Origin: Candidatus Bathyarchaeota archaeon
GTDB lineage: Archaea > Thermoproteota > Bathyarchaeia > Bathyarchaeales > DTEX01
Reading direction: 5' to 3'
Length of the DNA stretch: 49,143 bases
NCBI GenBank assembly: GCA_018396405.1
Contig: JAGTQD010000005.1
Coordinates: 1 to 49,143, forward strand
This document shows, piece after piece, positions 8,912 through 17,761 of this stretch (positions within the stretch are counted from its first letter, which is position 1; each line of letters opens with the position of its first letter). The position numbers and the translations under genes were made by a program. A model generated the notes under the pieces. The model searched no databases. It was not told the DNA's origin and worked only from the letters and a program-made list of their open reading frames with translations.

Positions 8912-10273
8912 TCAGAACCCCGTGGGCCTCTCAATCCACTCTCCAATCTCATATTTTACTCCGGCTTTATGGCAAATGGTTGCTATAACTAAGTAGAGGA
9001 TGAAGCCGCTAACTATTCCCATTACGGCTGGCGTCACTCCTAATGCTTCAGCGTAGAATGCCAGCACTGAAGATATTATCCAAGATATTATCCCAGCAAC
9101 ATTGATGATAGAATATTTGCTTCCAGGACCGAACTTATATCTCTTGGTTGCATCTTTAAGTCCTAGCACGTAGGGTCTAAATATGAAGAAGTCTGCAATC
9201 ATTATTGTTCCCATCTGGGGAATTAATCTCCCAAGATAACCCCCAAAGTCAAATAAGACCTGCATAGATGGGCCGAAACCATAAGCGACTAAAGCCGCCC
9301 AAATAGTCCCTATAGCTCCCATTATTGCCGTCCAATGCCTACGTGTTAACCTTCCCCCAATGGCGTTCACCCAGGCAAGTGAGCTAACCCATAGATTATT
9401 ATCGTTTGTATCTAGCTGGGTTAGGAAGAGGAAGGCAAGGGCACTATATCCCATTCCAATCTTTAACATTGCTAGCGCAATATTCTCTGAGCCAGTTAGC
9501 ATGATTGAGAATGCGCCTATTAGAACCAAGGTTGTGTTAAAGAGCATTATGTGGGCTGCCCACGCCTTACCTCCATCAGACGGCTTTCTTCCATACCTGG
9601 ATATATCAGAAACTATCACCATACCTATAGCATAATATCCAACAACGGTTGTTATGAGGGCTCCTATTGAGACGGGAGTTGCAGGTTTATATGCGAGGAG
9701 GACTGGTATTCCGCCGAAGGCTTCAAAGGCAGCGGCAGCCCCAAAGTAAGTTAATAATAAGAACATGGGTCCGAGGAGATAAGATAAGACTATTATTGCA
9801 GCTATTCCATAAAGTGACGTTATCATCATGAGGATGCCTGACCATACCGTTGCCACAACTATATTTGTAAACCAGTAGCCAGGCAACATAGAACTTATTA
9901 GGACACCTGCCAGCCATGTTTGCATCGTGAACCAAAGCATGCCGCCGATGCCTGAACATATTAATCCAAGTATTGAGGCGCCGATTCTCCCAAACGGATA
10001 TCTCATTATACCATAGGTTGTCATCCTAGTATATCCGCCTATTAAAGCTATTAGCCCACCTAAGATAGCTAATATTATGCTGCCAATTATGACGGCAATC
10101 GTGACTGTTACGGCATCACCGCTTACGCCAAGTGCACCACCACCCCATATTGCGGCAACACATGTAACAACGCTAGTCCACTCTATAAACATTGCAAGCA
10201 TCGATCTTCTTTCCTTCTCCGGAATCTCGAGGAGGGCATAGTCTCCATACTTATCCTTGCGCTCTTCCCCCAT
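8912..10273 (-). CDS. NCS1-family (cytosine/purine/hydantoin) permease
   Basis: About 12 TM; N-terminal EWTSVVTCVAAIWGGGALGVSGDAVTVTIAVIIGSIILAILGGLIALIGG matches the CodB-like topology; TRRHWTAIMGAIGTIWA. Confidence 0.75.
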   Translation of the reverse strand: MGEERKDKYGDYALLEIPEKERRSMLAMFIEWTSVVTCVAAIWGGGALGVSGDAVTVTIAVIIGSIILAILGGLIALIGGYTRMTTYGIMRYPFGRIGASILGLICSGIGGMLWFTMQTWLAGVLISSMLPGYWFTNIVVATVWSGILMMITSLYGIAAIIVLSYLLGPMFLLLTYFGAAAAFEAFGGIPVLLAYKPATPVSIGALITTVVGYYAIGMVIVSDISRYGRKPSDGGKAWAAHIMLFNTTLVLIGAFSIMLTGSENIALAMLKIGMGYSALAFLFLTQLDTNDNNLWVSSLAWVNAIGGRLTRRHWTAIMGAIGTIWAALVAYGFGPSMQVLFDFGGYLGRLIPQMGTIMIADFFIFRPYVLGLKDATKRYKFGPGSKYSIINVAGIISWIISSVLAFYAEALGVTPAVMGIVSGFILYLVIATICHKAGVKYEIGEWIERPTGF

Positions 10274-10390
10274 AAATTCAATCCTCCATAAACTTTCTTT
10301 AATAGCGAACTAAATATAAAAAATTTTGGGTTTTACCTAGCAAAAAGTCTTATTTTTATAAAATTTATCTTAAGTAATGGTGAAAGGAGT

Positions 10391-11431
10391 ATGATTGAAA
10401 GGGAGAAGATAGTTAATGGCGTTGTTAACATGTTTAAGGTGAATATGGGCGTTAAAGCGGGCGAGAGGATACTTATTGTTACAGACGTTCCTACCCCAGA
10501 AGAATGGAGGTCAAAGGATAGTGCTAAATTACTTGATGCCCTAAAAAGATCTCTTCTGGCCAAAATGGTGAGTGAGATAGCTGCCGAGAATTTCCCAGAA
10601 TGTAAAGTAGATTTCTTTGCATACCCGTCGGTAGGCAGACATGGAGTATACCCGGGAAAAGAGGTGGAAGAGAGGATGAAGGCTGCAGACGTGGTTATTG
10701 CCATCACAACATATTCTTTAACGCATACAGACGCCAGGGTGAACGCCTGTAAGGCTGGAGCCCGCGTTGCCAGTATGCCCATGTTCCTTGCAGAAATGTT
10801 TTACCCGGGCGGACCGATGGCCTCAGATTATCGCGAAATAGAAAAGACGTCTAGAAAGATTGCAGACCTATTAACTAGCGCTGAGGAAGCTAGAGTTACG
10901 TCGCCTAAGGGGACTGATATAACTATGAGTTTAAAGGGAAGGGTTGGGATCGTTGATGCTGGCATCATGATTGAGAGGGGATCCTTTGGAAATCTGCCTT
11001 CTGGAGAAGCCTTCTGCGCTCCGGTGGAGGGAACGGCTAATGGTAGGGTTGTAGTCGAGCCAGGCTGGTTTCCAGATCTAAAAGAAGAGATGACCCTTGT
11101 CTTCAAGAATGGTTATGTTGCGGAGATAATTGGCGGCGGAAAGGTTGGAGATAACTTTAGGAACCTACTTGACCTTAGCAAGGATACTGAACCATATATT
11201 TCCCGCAGAAACCTAGCTGAGCTCGGTGTGGGAACAAATCCGAATGCAAAACGCCCAGACAATGTTCTTGAGGCTGAGAAGATTAGAGGGACAGTGCATA
11301 TAGCAATAGGAGACAACTCTCATATAGGCGGAAAGGTCTCCTCCGACATCCACCAAGACTTTATAATACCAAAACCAACGTTAACACTTGATGGGAAAAT
11401 AGTGATACGAGATGGAGAGCTCCTCATATAG
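10391..11431 (+). CDS. M29-family aminopeptidase-like / NicX-like metallo-enzyme
   Basis: GVKAGERILIVTD N-terminus and HIAIGDNSHIGGKVSSDIHQDFII C-terminal metal-binding motif typical of M29/NicX. Confidence 0.72.
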   Translation: MIEREKIVNGVVNMFKVNMGVKAGERILIVTDVPTPEEWRSKDSAKLLDALKRSLLAKMVSEIAAENFPECKVDFFAYPSVGRHGVYPGKEVEERMKAADVVIAITTYSLTHTDARVNACKAGARVASMPMFLAEMFYPGGPMASDYREIEKTSRKIADLLTSAEEARVTSPKGTDITMSLKGRVGIVDAGIMIERGSFGNLPSGEAFCAPVEGTANGRVVVEPGWFPDLKEEMTLVFKNGYVAEIIGGGKVGDNFRNLLDLSKDTEPYISRRNLAELGVGTNPNAKRPDNVLEAEKIRGTVHIAIGDNSHIGGKVSSDIHQDFIIPKPTLTLDGKIVIRDGELLI

Positions 11432-11518
11432 CCCCGCAAGAAATATTGCACAATAAGATATCTCAGAAGAAATGCAGCGAAATTTTAGCTATATTTTTAT
11501 CTTTTGGCGGCTTAGTAC

Positions 11519-12340
11519 ATGTTTCCGGTGGATTATTTAGATAGGAAGCCGCTGGGCGGTACTGGTGAATCCATATCAGCCATTGGTATAGGAACCTATG
11601 ATATAAGAGATGAGTCTAAAGCCATTAATGCACTGAAGTATGCTGTCTCCATTGGTCTTGATCTGATTGATACCGCTGAGATGTATGGTTCTGGGAGGTC
11701 TGAAGAGCTGATTAGTGAAGTTATTAGGAGCGTGGGACGAAGCAGTATATTCATTGTAACCAAGCTGTATCCCCATAGGTTTAGAAGCCAGGAGGAGAGC
11801 ATTAAAGCCCTAAAAGCCAGTCTTAGGAGACTCGGCACAAGTTATGTAGATCTGGTTCTTATCCATTGGCCAGACACGTTTACGCCGATTGAGCGTCAAA
11901 TCAGGTCACTTGAAGCCCTAGTGGACAATGGATTAAGCAGGTATATGGGCGTAAGTAACTTTACCGCTAGGCAGCTTAAAGTGGCTTTATCCTCTACCGC
12001 CAAGCATGATATTGTTGTTAACCAGGTTAAATATAGTGTAGTTGATAGGGATGTTGAAAGGGATCTCCTTCCCCTCTGTATAGAGAGAAAAGTAACTCTG
12101 ATGGCATACACCCCTATAGAGAGGGGGAGGGTGGCGAATGTGAGGTGGCTTAATGAGATAGCACTTAAATACGGAAAAACACCCATTCAAATAGCACTAA
12201 ACTTCCTAATATCAAGACCTTATGTTGTGGCGATACCAAAGACTGAGAAAAAGGAAAGGGTTGAAGAATTTAAGGGTGCGCTTGGCTGGAGGCTTTCAAA
12301 CCAAGATATTAAATTCCTAGAAGAATTTTCAAGAAGCTAA
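11519..12340 (+). CDS. Aldo/keto reductase
   Basis: DLIDTAEMYGSGRSEELI, FIVTKLYPHRF, YVDLVLIHWPD, MGVSNFTARQL motifs. Confidence 0.92.
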   Translation: MFPVDYLDRKPLGGTGESISAIGIGTYDIRDESKAINALKYAVSIGLDLIDTAEMYGSGRSEELISEVIRSVGRSSIFIVTKLYPHRFRSQEESIKALKASLRRLGTSYVDLVLIHWPDTFTPIERQIRSLEALVDNGLSRYMGVSNFTARQLKVALSSTAKHDIVVNQVKYSVVDRDVERDLLPLCIERKVTLMAYTPIERGRVANVRWLNEIALKYGKTPIQIALNFLISRPYVVAIPKTEKKERVEEFKGALGWRLSNQDIKFLEEFSRS

Positions 12341-12569
12341 AATGAGTCTCATATTTGTGGTTAAGGTTTTATAACATATTGTGAGCAGAATTTATGCTTA
12401 ACTTTAAGCGTCCTCATGTTTATCATAGACTGATGAAAATGAAAATGCAACTTAAGGGTAATTAAGGGCAGAAATACCATTCATAGCGTATGGATGAAAG
12501 AATAAAAAAGCAATTTATTAAAGGCCCCCATTTTTTCTTCAAAAATAAATAAGTACTAACTTTCTTTTG

Positions 12570-12816
12570 CAGATTAGACTCTGCTCAAGGGGCAGGAGCA
12601 TATGCTGTGAGGGTAGTGGAAAAATGTGGATTGATGTCCTAGGACCTCGTCTCGCGGAAATTAGGGTTAAAGAATCTGTTGATGCTAGGGCAGAAATCTT
12701 GGTCGTGGCATGTCCATTCTGCCTGCTTACCATGGAGGACGCGTGAAGACAACAGGAAACGAAGGGAAAATTCAAATAATGGACATCGCTGAGCTACTTA
12801 ATCTAACTCTGCTTTA
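12570..12816 (+). pseudogene. 3' remnant of an hdrD-like gene (copy B)
   Basis: Translates SRGRSICCEGSGKMWIDVLGPRLAEIRVKESVDARAEILVVACPFCLLTMEDA, then a 1-bp frameshift before KTTGNEGKIQIMDIAELLNLTLL*; homologous to 5191..5431; no 5' portion. Confidence 0.85.
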
Positions 12817-12871
12817 ACATAATATAAAAAGTTAAGAGAGATTAAAAATAAAAGGAGGCGGAGTTTCCCTC

Positions 12872-14245
12872 TCACTTCTTTAATAGCTCTTCCTCCGGAG
12901 GCGGCTTCTTTATTAATCCATGTCTCATTAGGGCTTCTAGGCTTTCTCTGGCATTCTTTATTATTGCCACGGACCGCTCATATAGTTCCTGTCTACTGAG
13001 CTTTATTCTGGCTACGCCCTGCTCAATAGATTTTAGGGCACATGCAACAGCTTCCCTTGGATAAACCTCCCAATCCTCCATTGTCGGTAAAATGTAATCT
13101 TCGTGGATCCCCTTCTCTTCAGCGAACTTGGCGAGTTCTTCTGCAGCCGCTATACACATGTCATCGGTTATTGTTTTTGCTCTGACATCTAGAACGCCAC
13201 GGAATATTCCTGGAAAGCCTAGACTATTATTCACCTGGTTCGGGAAGTCGCTCCTGCCTGTAGCAACGATGCGGGCTCCCGCCTCCTTAGCCTCCCATGG
13301 CCATATCTCCGGTATTGGGTTAGCGCAGGCGAAGACTATGGGGTTATCCGCCATCATCTTTATCCATTCCTTCTTTATTACGTCGGGTCCAGGTCTCGAG
13401 GCGCCCACAACGGCATCCACGCCCCTCATTGCCTCCGGTATCCCACCCTCTCTTCCCTCAGCATTAGTTATCTGCGTAAGCTCATATTTCCATGGATCAT
13501 CCTCTTTTCTTATGTCTCTTCTATTTGGGTGCAGTATTCCCTTTGAGTCTACCATTATGATGTTTCCAGGCTTAATCCCCCACCTTATAAGAACATATGC
13601 GGTTCGTATGTTCGCGGCTCCAGCGCCTATAAGCGTTATAAGGCTTTTCTTTGGATCCTTGCCAACAATCTTGAAAGCATTTATTAAACCAGCTAGTATT
13701 ACTGTCGCCGTCCCCTGCTGGTCATCATGCCAAACCGGGATCTGCAGCCGTTCCCTAGCCTTCTCTAAAACATAGAAGCATTTTGGCTTCTCGATATCCT
13801 CGAGGTTGATCCCACCGAATGTTGGCTCTATTAGTTCTAGCGCTCTAACAAGCTCGTCCGGATCTTTCGTTTTCAAGCATAATGGAAAAGCATCTACTCC
13901 ACCAAGATACTTAAATAATAGCGCTTTTCCCTCCATAACTGGCATAGCGGCCTCTGGCCCTATATCGCCTAGCCCTAAAACTCTCGTGCCATCGGATACG
14001 ACTGCAACGTAATTCCACCGATTCGTTAGTTCAAATGATTTGTCCGGGTTTGCCTGGATCTCCCTGCAGGGCGCCGCAACGCCCGGCGTATACCATATAG
14101 CGAAATCTTCAAAGCTTGTTACAGCGCACTTGGGCATAACTTGAACTTTTCCCTCGTAAAATTTATGTAGGGGCGGAGCAAGTAAAGAAGGTTTTTTAGC
14201 TTTAGCTAGAAGCTCCTCAACGCTTATTTTTCCTTCCTTCGACAT
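12872..14245 (-). CDS. Malic enzyme (NAD(P)-dependent malate dehydrogenase, oxaloacetate-decarboxylating)
   Basis: YTPGVAAPCREI, WHDDQQGTATVILAGLINA, FACANPIPEI, full-length 457 aa. Confidence 0.93.
   Translation of the reverse strand: MSKEGKISVEELLAKAKKPSLLAPPLHKFYEGKVQVMPKCAVTSFEDFAIWYTPGVAAPCREIQANPDKSFELTNRWNYVAVVSDGTRVLGLGDIGPEAAMPVMEGKALLFKYLGGVDAFPLCLKTKDPDELVRALELIEPTFGGINLEDIEKPKCFYVLEKARERLQIPVWHDDQQGTATVILAGLINAFKIVGKDPKKSLITLIGAGAANIRTAYVLIRWGIKPGNIIMVDSKGILHPNRRDIRKEDDPWKYELTQITNAEGREGGIPEAMRGVDAVVGASRPGPDVIKKEWIKMMADNPIVFACANPIPEIWPWEAKEAGARIVATGRSDFPNQVNNSLGFPGIFRGVLDVRAKTITDDMCIAAAEELAKFAEEKGIHEDYILPTMEDWEVYPREAVACALKSIEQGVARIKLSRQELYERSVAIIKNARESLEALMRHGLIKKPPPEEELLKK
12977..13483. 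repeat. 507-bp direct repeat copy B (inside intact malic enzyme)
   Basis: Partner of 5550..6056; same length, no differences noted, same orientation. Confidence 0.88.
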
Positions 14246-14498
14246 TTAAATCACCCTCACGAGAGCGCTCATTCTTCTTAAAAATATACTGGGATCTCCT
14301 TTATATATCTAAACATTTACAATATATATTGAGTGGGGTCAAATCTTCTATAAGATGTGATGATAGCATTAGAGCGCGCAGCATATCATTAATATATTGT
14401 CTTCTCATGGAATATATAATTAAAACATAAAATATATACGAATGAAATAAAGAGAATTATAATAATTCATCATATATTAAAAATTGGGCGGTGAAAAA

Positions 14499-15383
14499 TT
14501 GGATATTGAGAAAAGAGTTGAGGATGTTGCTTTTAACCTTATAAGGCAAGCCGTGATATATCTGCCCGAGGACGTCAAGGCTTCTTTGAAGAGGGCTTAT
14601 GAGGAGGAGACTAGTGAGGCTGCTAAGACCCAGCTAAAGGCTATCTTGGAGAATATAGAGTTAGCGGAAAAGTATAAGGCGCCCGTATGTCAAGATACTG
14701 GCACAATACTCTTTTACGTCACTGCTGGCGCCGAAGTGAGGGGGCTTGATAAGATTGAGGTGGCGTTAATAAATGCTACTCGAAGGGCGACGAAGGAGGT
14801 TCCTTTAAGGCCGAATGCCGTCGACCCCTTCACCCAGAAGAATAGTGGCGATAATACTGGGAGATTTGTTCCATATATAAATTGGGAGATAGTCCCAGGC
14901 AACACGCTAGAGATAACGGTTATGCCGAAGGGAGGGGGCTCAGAGAATATGTGCATCGCTAAAACGATTCCACCTGGGGAGGGAATAAACGGTATAAAAA
15001 AGTTTGTTATTGAGTCCATTGTGGAGGCTGGAGCCCAGCCCTGCCCTCCAACAATAGTTGGTGTGGGTTTAGGTGGGGGGGTAGACGTAGCCATTAAGCT
15101 TGCTAAGAAGGCGCTTTTACGACCGCTTAATACTCCGAATCCAGATCCAGAGCTAAATAAGCTCGAAAAAGAGCTTTATGAGATGGCAAATAAGCTTGGT
15201 ATTGGGCCAATGGGTTTAGGCGGCAGGGCAACAGTTTTAGGCGTGCACGTTGATTATGCTTTTAGGCATCCAGCATCATTTCCAGTAGCAGTTGCCTTTA
15301 ACTGCTGGGCTGCTCGGAAAGCTTCCGCCAAGATTTATGAGGATGGAAGCGTTGAATATTTAACGCATAAGGGGGTGGAGTAG
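14499..15383 (+). CDS. fumA: Class I fumarate hydratase, alpha subunit
   Basis: APVCQDTGTILFYVTAG, PKGGGSENMC; ORF track starts at TTG 14484, but TTG 14499 is preceded by GGCGGTGA. Confidence 0.9.
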   Translation: MDIEKRVEDVAFNLIRQAVIYLPEDVKASLKRAYEEETSEAAKTQLKAILENIELAEKYKAPVCQDTGTILFYVTAGAEVRGLDKIEVALINATRRATKEVPLRPNAVDPFTQKNSGDNTGRFVPYINWEIVPGNTLEITVMPKGGGSENMCIAKTIPPGEGINGIKKFVIESIVEAGAQPCPPTIVGVGLGGGVDVAIKLAKKALLRPLNTPNPDPELNKLEKELYEMANKLGIGPMGLGGRATVLGVHVDYAFRHPASFPVAVAFNCWAARKASAKIYEDGSVEYLTHKGVE

Positions 15384-15384
15384 G

Positions 15385-15990
15385 ATGCCAGTATATTATC
15401 TAAAGACGCCTATATCTGAGGAAGATGTCAGGAAGCTTGTAGTGAATGATACAATATATATAACTGGGACAATAATAACAGCGCGGGATCAGGCTCACCG
15501 ACGAGCCTTAGAGAACCTTAAAGAGGGGAAAAGCCTGCCCATAAATTTTGAGGGATTAGCTATCTTCCATTGCGGCCCCGTGGTTAAGAAGGAGGGGGAT
15601 AAATGGGTGGTTGTAGCAGCTGGGCCGACAACAAGCACGCGTATGGATCTCTTTGAGGATGAATTCATAAAGAACTTTAAAGTTAGGGTCGTCATTGGGA
15701 AGGGAGGTATGGGTAAGAGAACCACGGAGGCAATGGCTAAGTATGGAGCTGTATACGCTGCCTTTACAGGAGGAGCTGCGGTGCTGGCTGCAAAGGCGAT
15801 AAAAGATGTTAAAGGTGTTGAGTGGCTAGATCTTGGGGTGCCAGAAGCATTATGGATCTTCGAGGTTGAAAACTTTGGTCCATTGACGGTTGCCATTGAT
15901 TCGCACGGCAATAATATTTATATGGATGTCTCTAAGAAGGTTGAGGAGAACAAAAGAAAAATTTATGAGGAAATTGGTGTAACAAGATAA
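15385..15990 (+). CDS. fumB: Class I fumarate hydratase, beta subunit
   Basis: GTIITARDQAHRRA, FHCGPVV, GPTTSTRMD, GKGGMG motifs; directly follows the alpha subunit. Confidence 0.92.
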   Translation: MPVYYLKTPISEEDVRKLVVNDTIYITGTIITARDQAHRRALENLKEGKSLPINFEGLAIFHCGPVVKKEGDKWVVVAAGPTTSTRMDLFEDEFIKNFKVRVVIGKGGMGKRTTEAMAKYGAVYAAFTGGAAVLAAKAIKDVKGVEWLDLGVPEALWIFEVENFGPLTVAIDSHGNNIYMDVSKKVEENKRKIYEEIGVTR

Positions 15991-16044
15991 TTTCGCACCT
16001 TTTTCTTAATTCCCTTTAATAAGTTTGGTTGGAGTGGTCATGGA

Positions 16045-17745
16045 ATGGAGAAAAATGTCCATGACATAGTCATTGTTGGAGCTGGTTTAGCTGGGTTAAG
16101 GGCAGCTGTCGCTGCCGTCGAAGTGGGTAATAAACTTAGTATAGCCGTCATCTCGAAGCTTCATCCATTAAGATCACATTCTGTCTGCGCACAGGGCGGA
16201 ACAGCCGCTGTTATGCGTGAGGGCGACTCATTTGAACTCCACGCATGGGATACTATTAAAGGCGCAGATTTCCTCGCAGACCAAGACATTGTAGAATTTT
16301 TCGTTAGGCAGGCTCCCAAAGAGATCATTAATCTTGAGCATTGGGGTTGTCCGTGGAGCCGCACACCTGATGGAAAACTGGATCAGCGGCCCTTTGGAGG
16401 ACATAGCTTTCCAAGAGCGTGCTTTGCAGCCGACATGACTGGCTTCCATGAAATGCATACATTATATGGCAAAGCCGTAACATACGATAATATAAAATTT
16501 TATGATGAGTGGTTTGCAACCTCACTAATAGTTGAAGATAACTCTGTGAGGGGTTTAACGGCGATAGATCTTAAGACTGGTGAAATGGGGGTCTTCCAGA
16601 CTAAAGCTGTCGTCATGGCTACTGGCGGTCATGAACGCATCTATGAGTTTACAACCTTCTCTCATTCCTCAACTGGCGATGGGATGGCTATTGCTTACCG
16701 TGCTGGTGCACCATTAGAAGACATGGAGTTTGTGCAGTTCCATCCTACAGGCTTAGTTCCCTCCGGGGTTTTGATAACTGAGGGCGCTAGGGGGGAGGGA
16801 GGATACCTAATAAATGCTAAGGGCGAGCGCTTCATGAAGAACTATGCGCCGAAGATGATGGAGCTGGCCCCACGCGATATAGTTGCTAGAGCCGAGGAGA
16901 CAGAGATACGTGAGGGAAGAGCTTTCAAGGGCCCCTATGGCCCATACATCGCTCTAGATCTCAGGCATCTCGGTGAAGATAAGATTAAAGAGAGACTCCC
17001 CCTGATTAGAGAGGTCTGCATTAAGCTTGTTGGGTTAGATCCAGTCAACGAGCTTATTCCAATACGGCCAGCAGCCCATTATTCTATGGGCGGAATAAGA
17101 GCTAATATAAGGGCTGAGACGCCCATCCGCGGGCTATATGCGGCTGGGGAATGCGCATGTTATAGTCTCCATGGAGCGAATAGGCTTGGAACAAACTCGA
17201 CGGCCGAGTGCCTCGTTTTCGGCGCGGTCGCAGGGGAGGAGGCTGCCAGATACGCCATGTCAACAGAGCTCCGATCCCTACCGATGGATAAGGCTTTAGC
17301 CGAGGAGAAGAGGGTCTTCGATGGAGTTCTCGGCAGCGAGGGGTCTGAGAGGGTCCCAGAAATAAGGAGGGAGATGAGACAGGTTATGAATACTGATGTC
17401 TGGATTTATAGGACAGAGGAGGGATTAAAGAGGGCGCTGAGGAAGATTAGGGAGTTGAGGGAGAGGTTTAAGCATATAAAGATTGAGGATAAAAGTAAGT
17501 CATTTAATACAGCTTTAACATCAGCCCTTGAATTAGATTTTATGCTAGAACTTGCTGAGGTTACAACATATTGCGCCCTCATGAGAACGGAATCACGCGG
17601 GTCTCATTACAGACTTGATTACCCTAACCGCGATGACAAGAATTGGCTAGTTCATACTTTAGCCTACTATACTGTTGAGGGGCCGCGCCTCGAGTATACG
17701 CCAGTTACAATTACAAAGTGGCAGCCAACCGAAAGAAAATATTAG
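16045..17745 (+). CDS. sdhA: Succinate dehydrogenase/fumarate reductase flavoprotein subunit
   Basis: [45 protein letters not shown] motifs. Confidence 0.93.
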   Translation: MEKNVHDIVIVGAGLAGLRAAVAAVEVGNKLSIAVISKLHPLRSHSVCAQGGTAAVMREGDSFELHAWDTIKGADFLADQDIVEFFVRQAPKEIINLEHWGCPWSRTPDGKLDQRPFGGHSFPRACFAADMTGFHEMHTLYGKAVTYDNIKFYDEWFATSLIVEDNSVRGLTAIDLKTGEMGVFQTKAVVMATGGHERIYEFTTFSHSSTGDGMAIAYRAGAPLEDMEFVQFHPTGLVPSGVLITEGARGEGGYLINAKGERFMKNYAPKMMELAPRDIVARAEETEIREGRAFKGPYGPYIALDLRHLGEDKIKERLPLIREVCIKLVGLDPVNELIPIRPAAHYSMGGIRANIRAETPIRGLYAAGECACYSLHGANRLGTNSTAECLVFGAVAGEEAARYAMSTELRSLPMDKALAEEKRVFDGVLGSEGSERVPEIRREMRQVMNTDVWIYRTEEGLKRALRKIRELRERFKHIKIEDKSKSFNTALTSALELDFMLELAEVTTYCALMRTESRGSHYRLDYPNRDDKNWLVHTLAYYTVEGPRLEYTPVTITKWQPTERKY

Positions 17746-17761
17746 GAGCGGGGTGGGGAAG

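Noticed and set aside
12539-12775. Minus-strand ORF resembling the minus-strand ORFs at 5107..5394 and 19024..19281
   Set aside because: All three are antisense shadows of homologous HdrD/CCG-domain coding sequence on the plus strand, not a new repeated family.
5550-13483. Insertion sequence or transposon ends as the source of the repeated tract
   Set aside because: The repeat is entirely malic-enzyme coding sequence; no transposase, terminal inverted repeats or integrase was seen in or near the cassette.
13128-13775. 215-aa plus-strand ORF (and its twin at 5701..6168)
   Set aside because: Antisense to malic enzyme codons; the two ORFs match only because the 507-bp tract is shared.
14340-14400. 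GTGATGA box resembling a C/D-box sRNA C box in the malic enzyme/fumarase intergenic region
   Set aside because: No suitable D box (CUGA) at proper spacing and no paired C'/D' motif.
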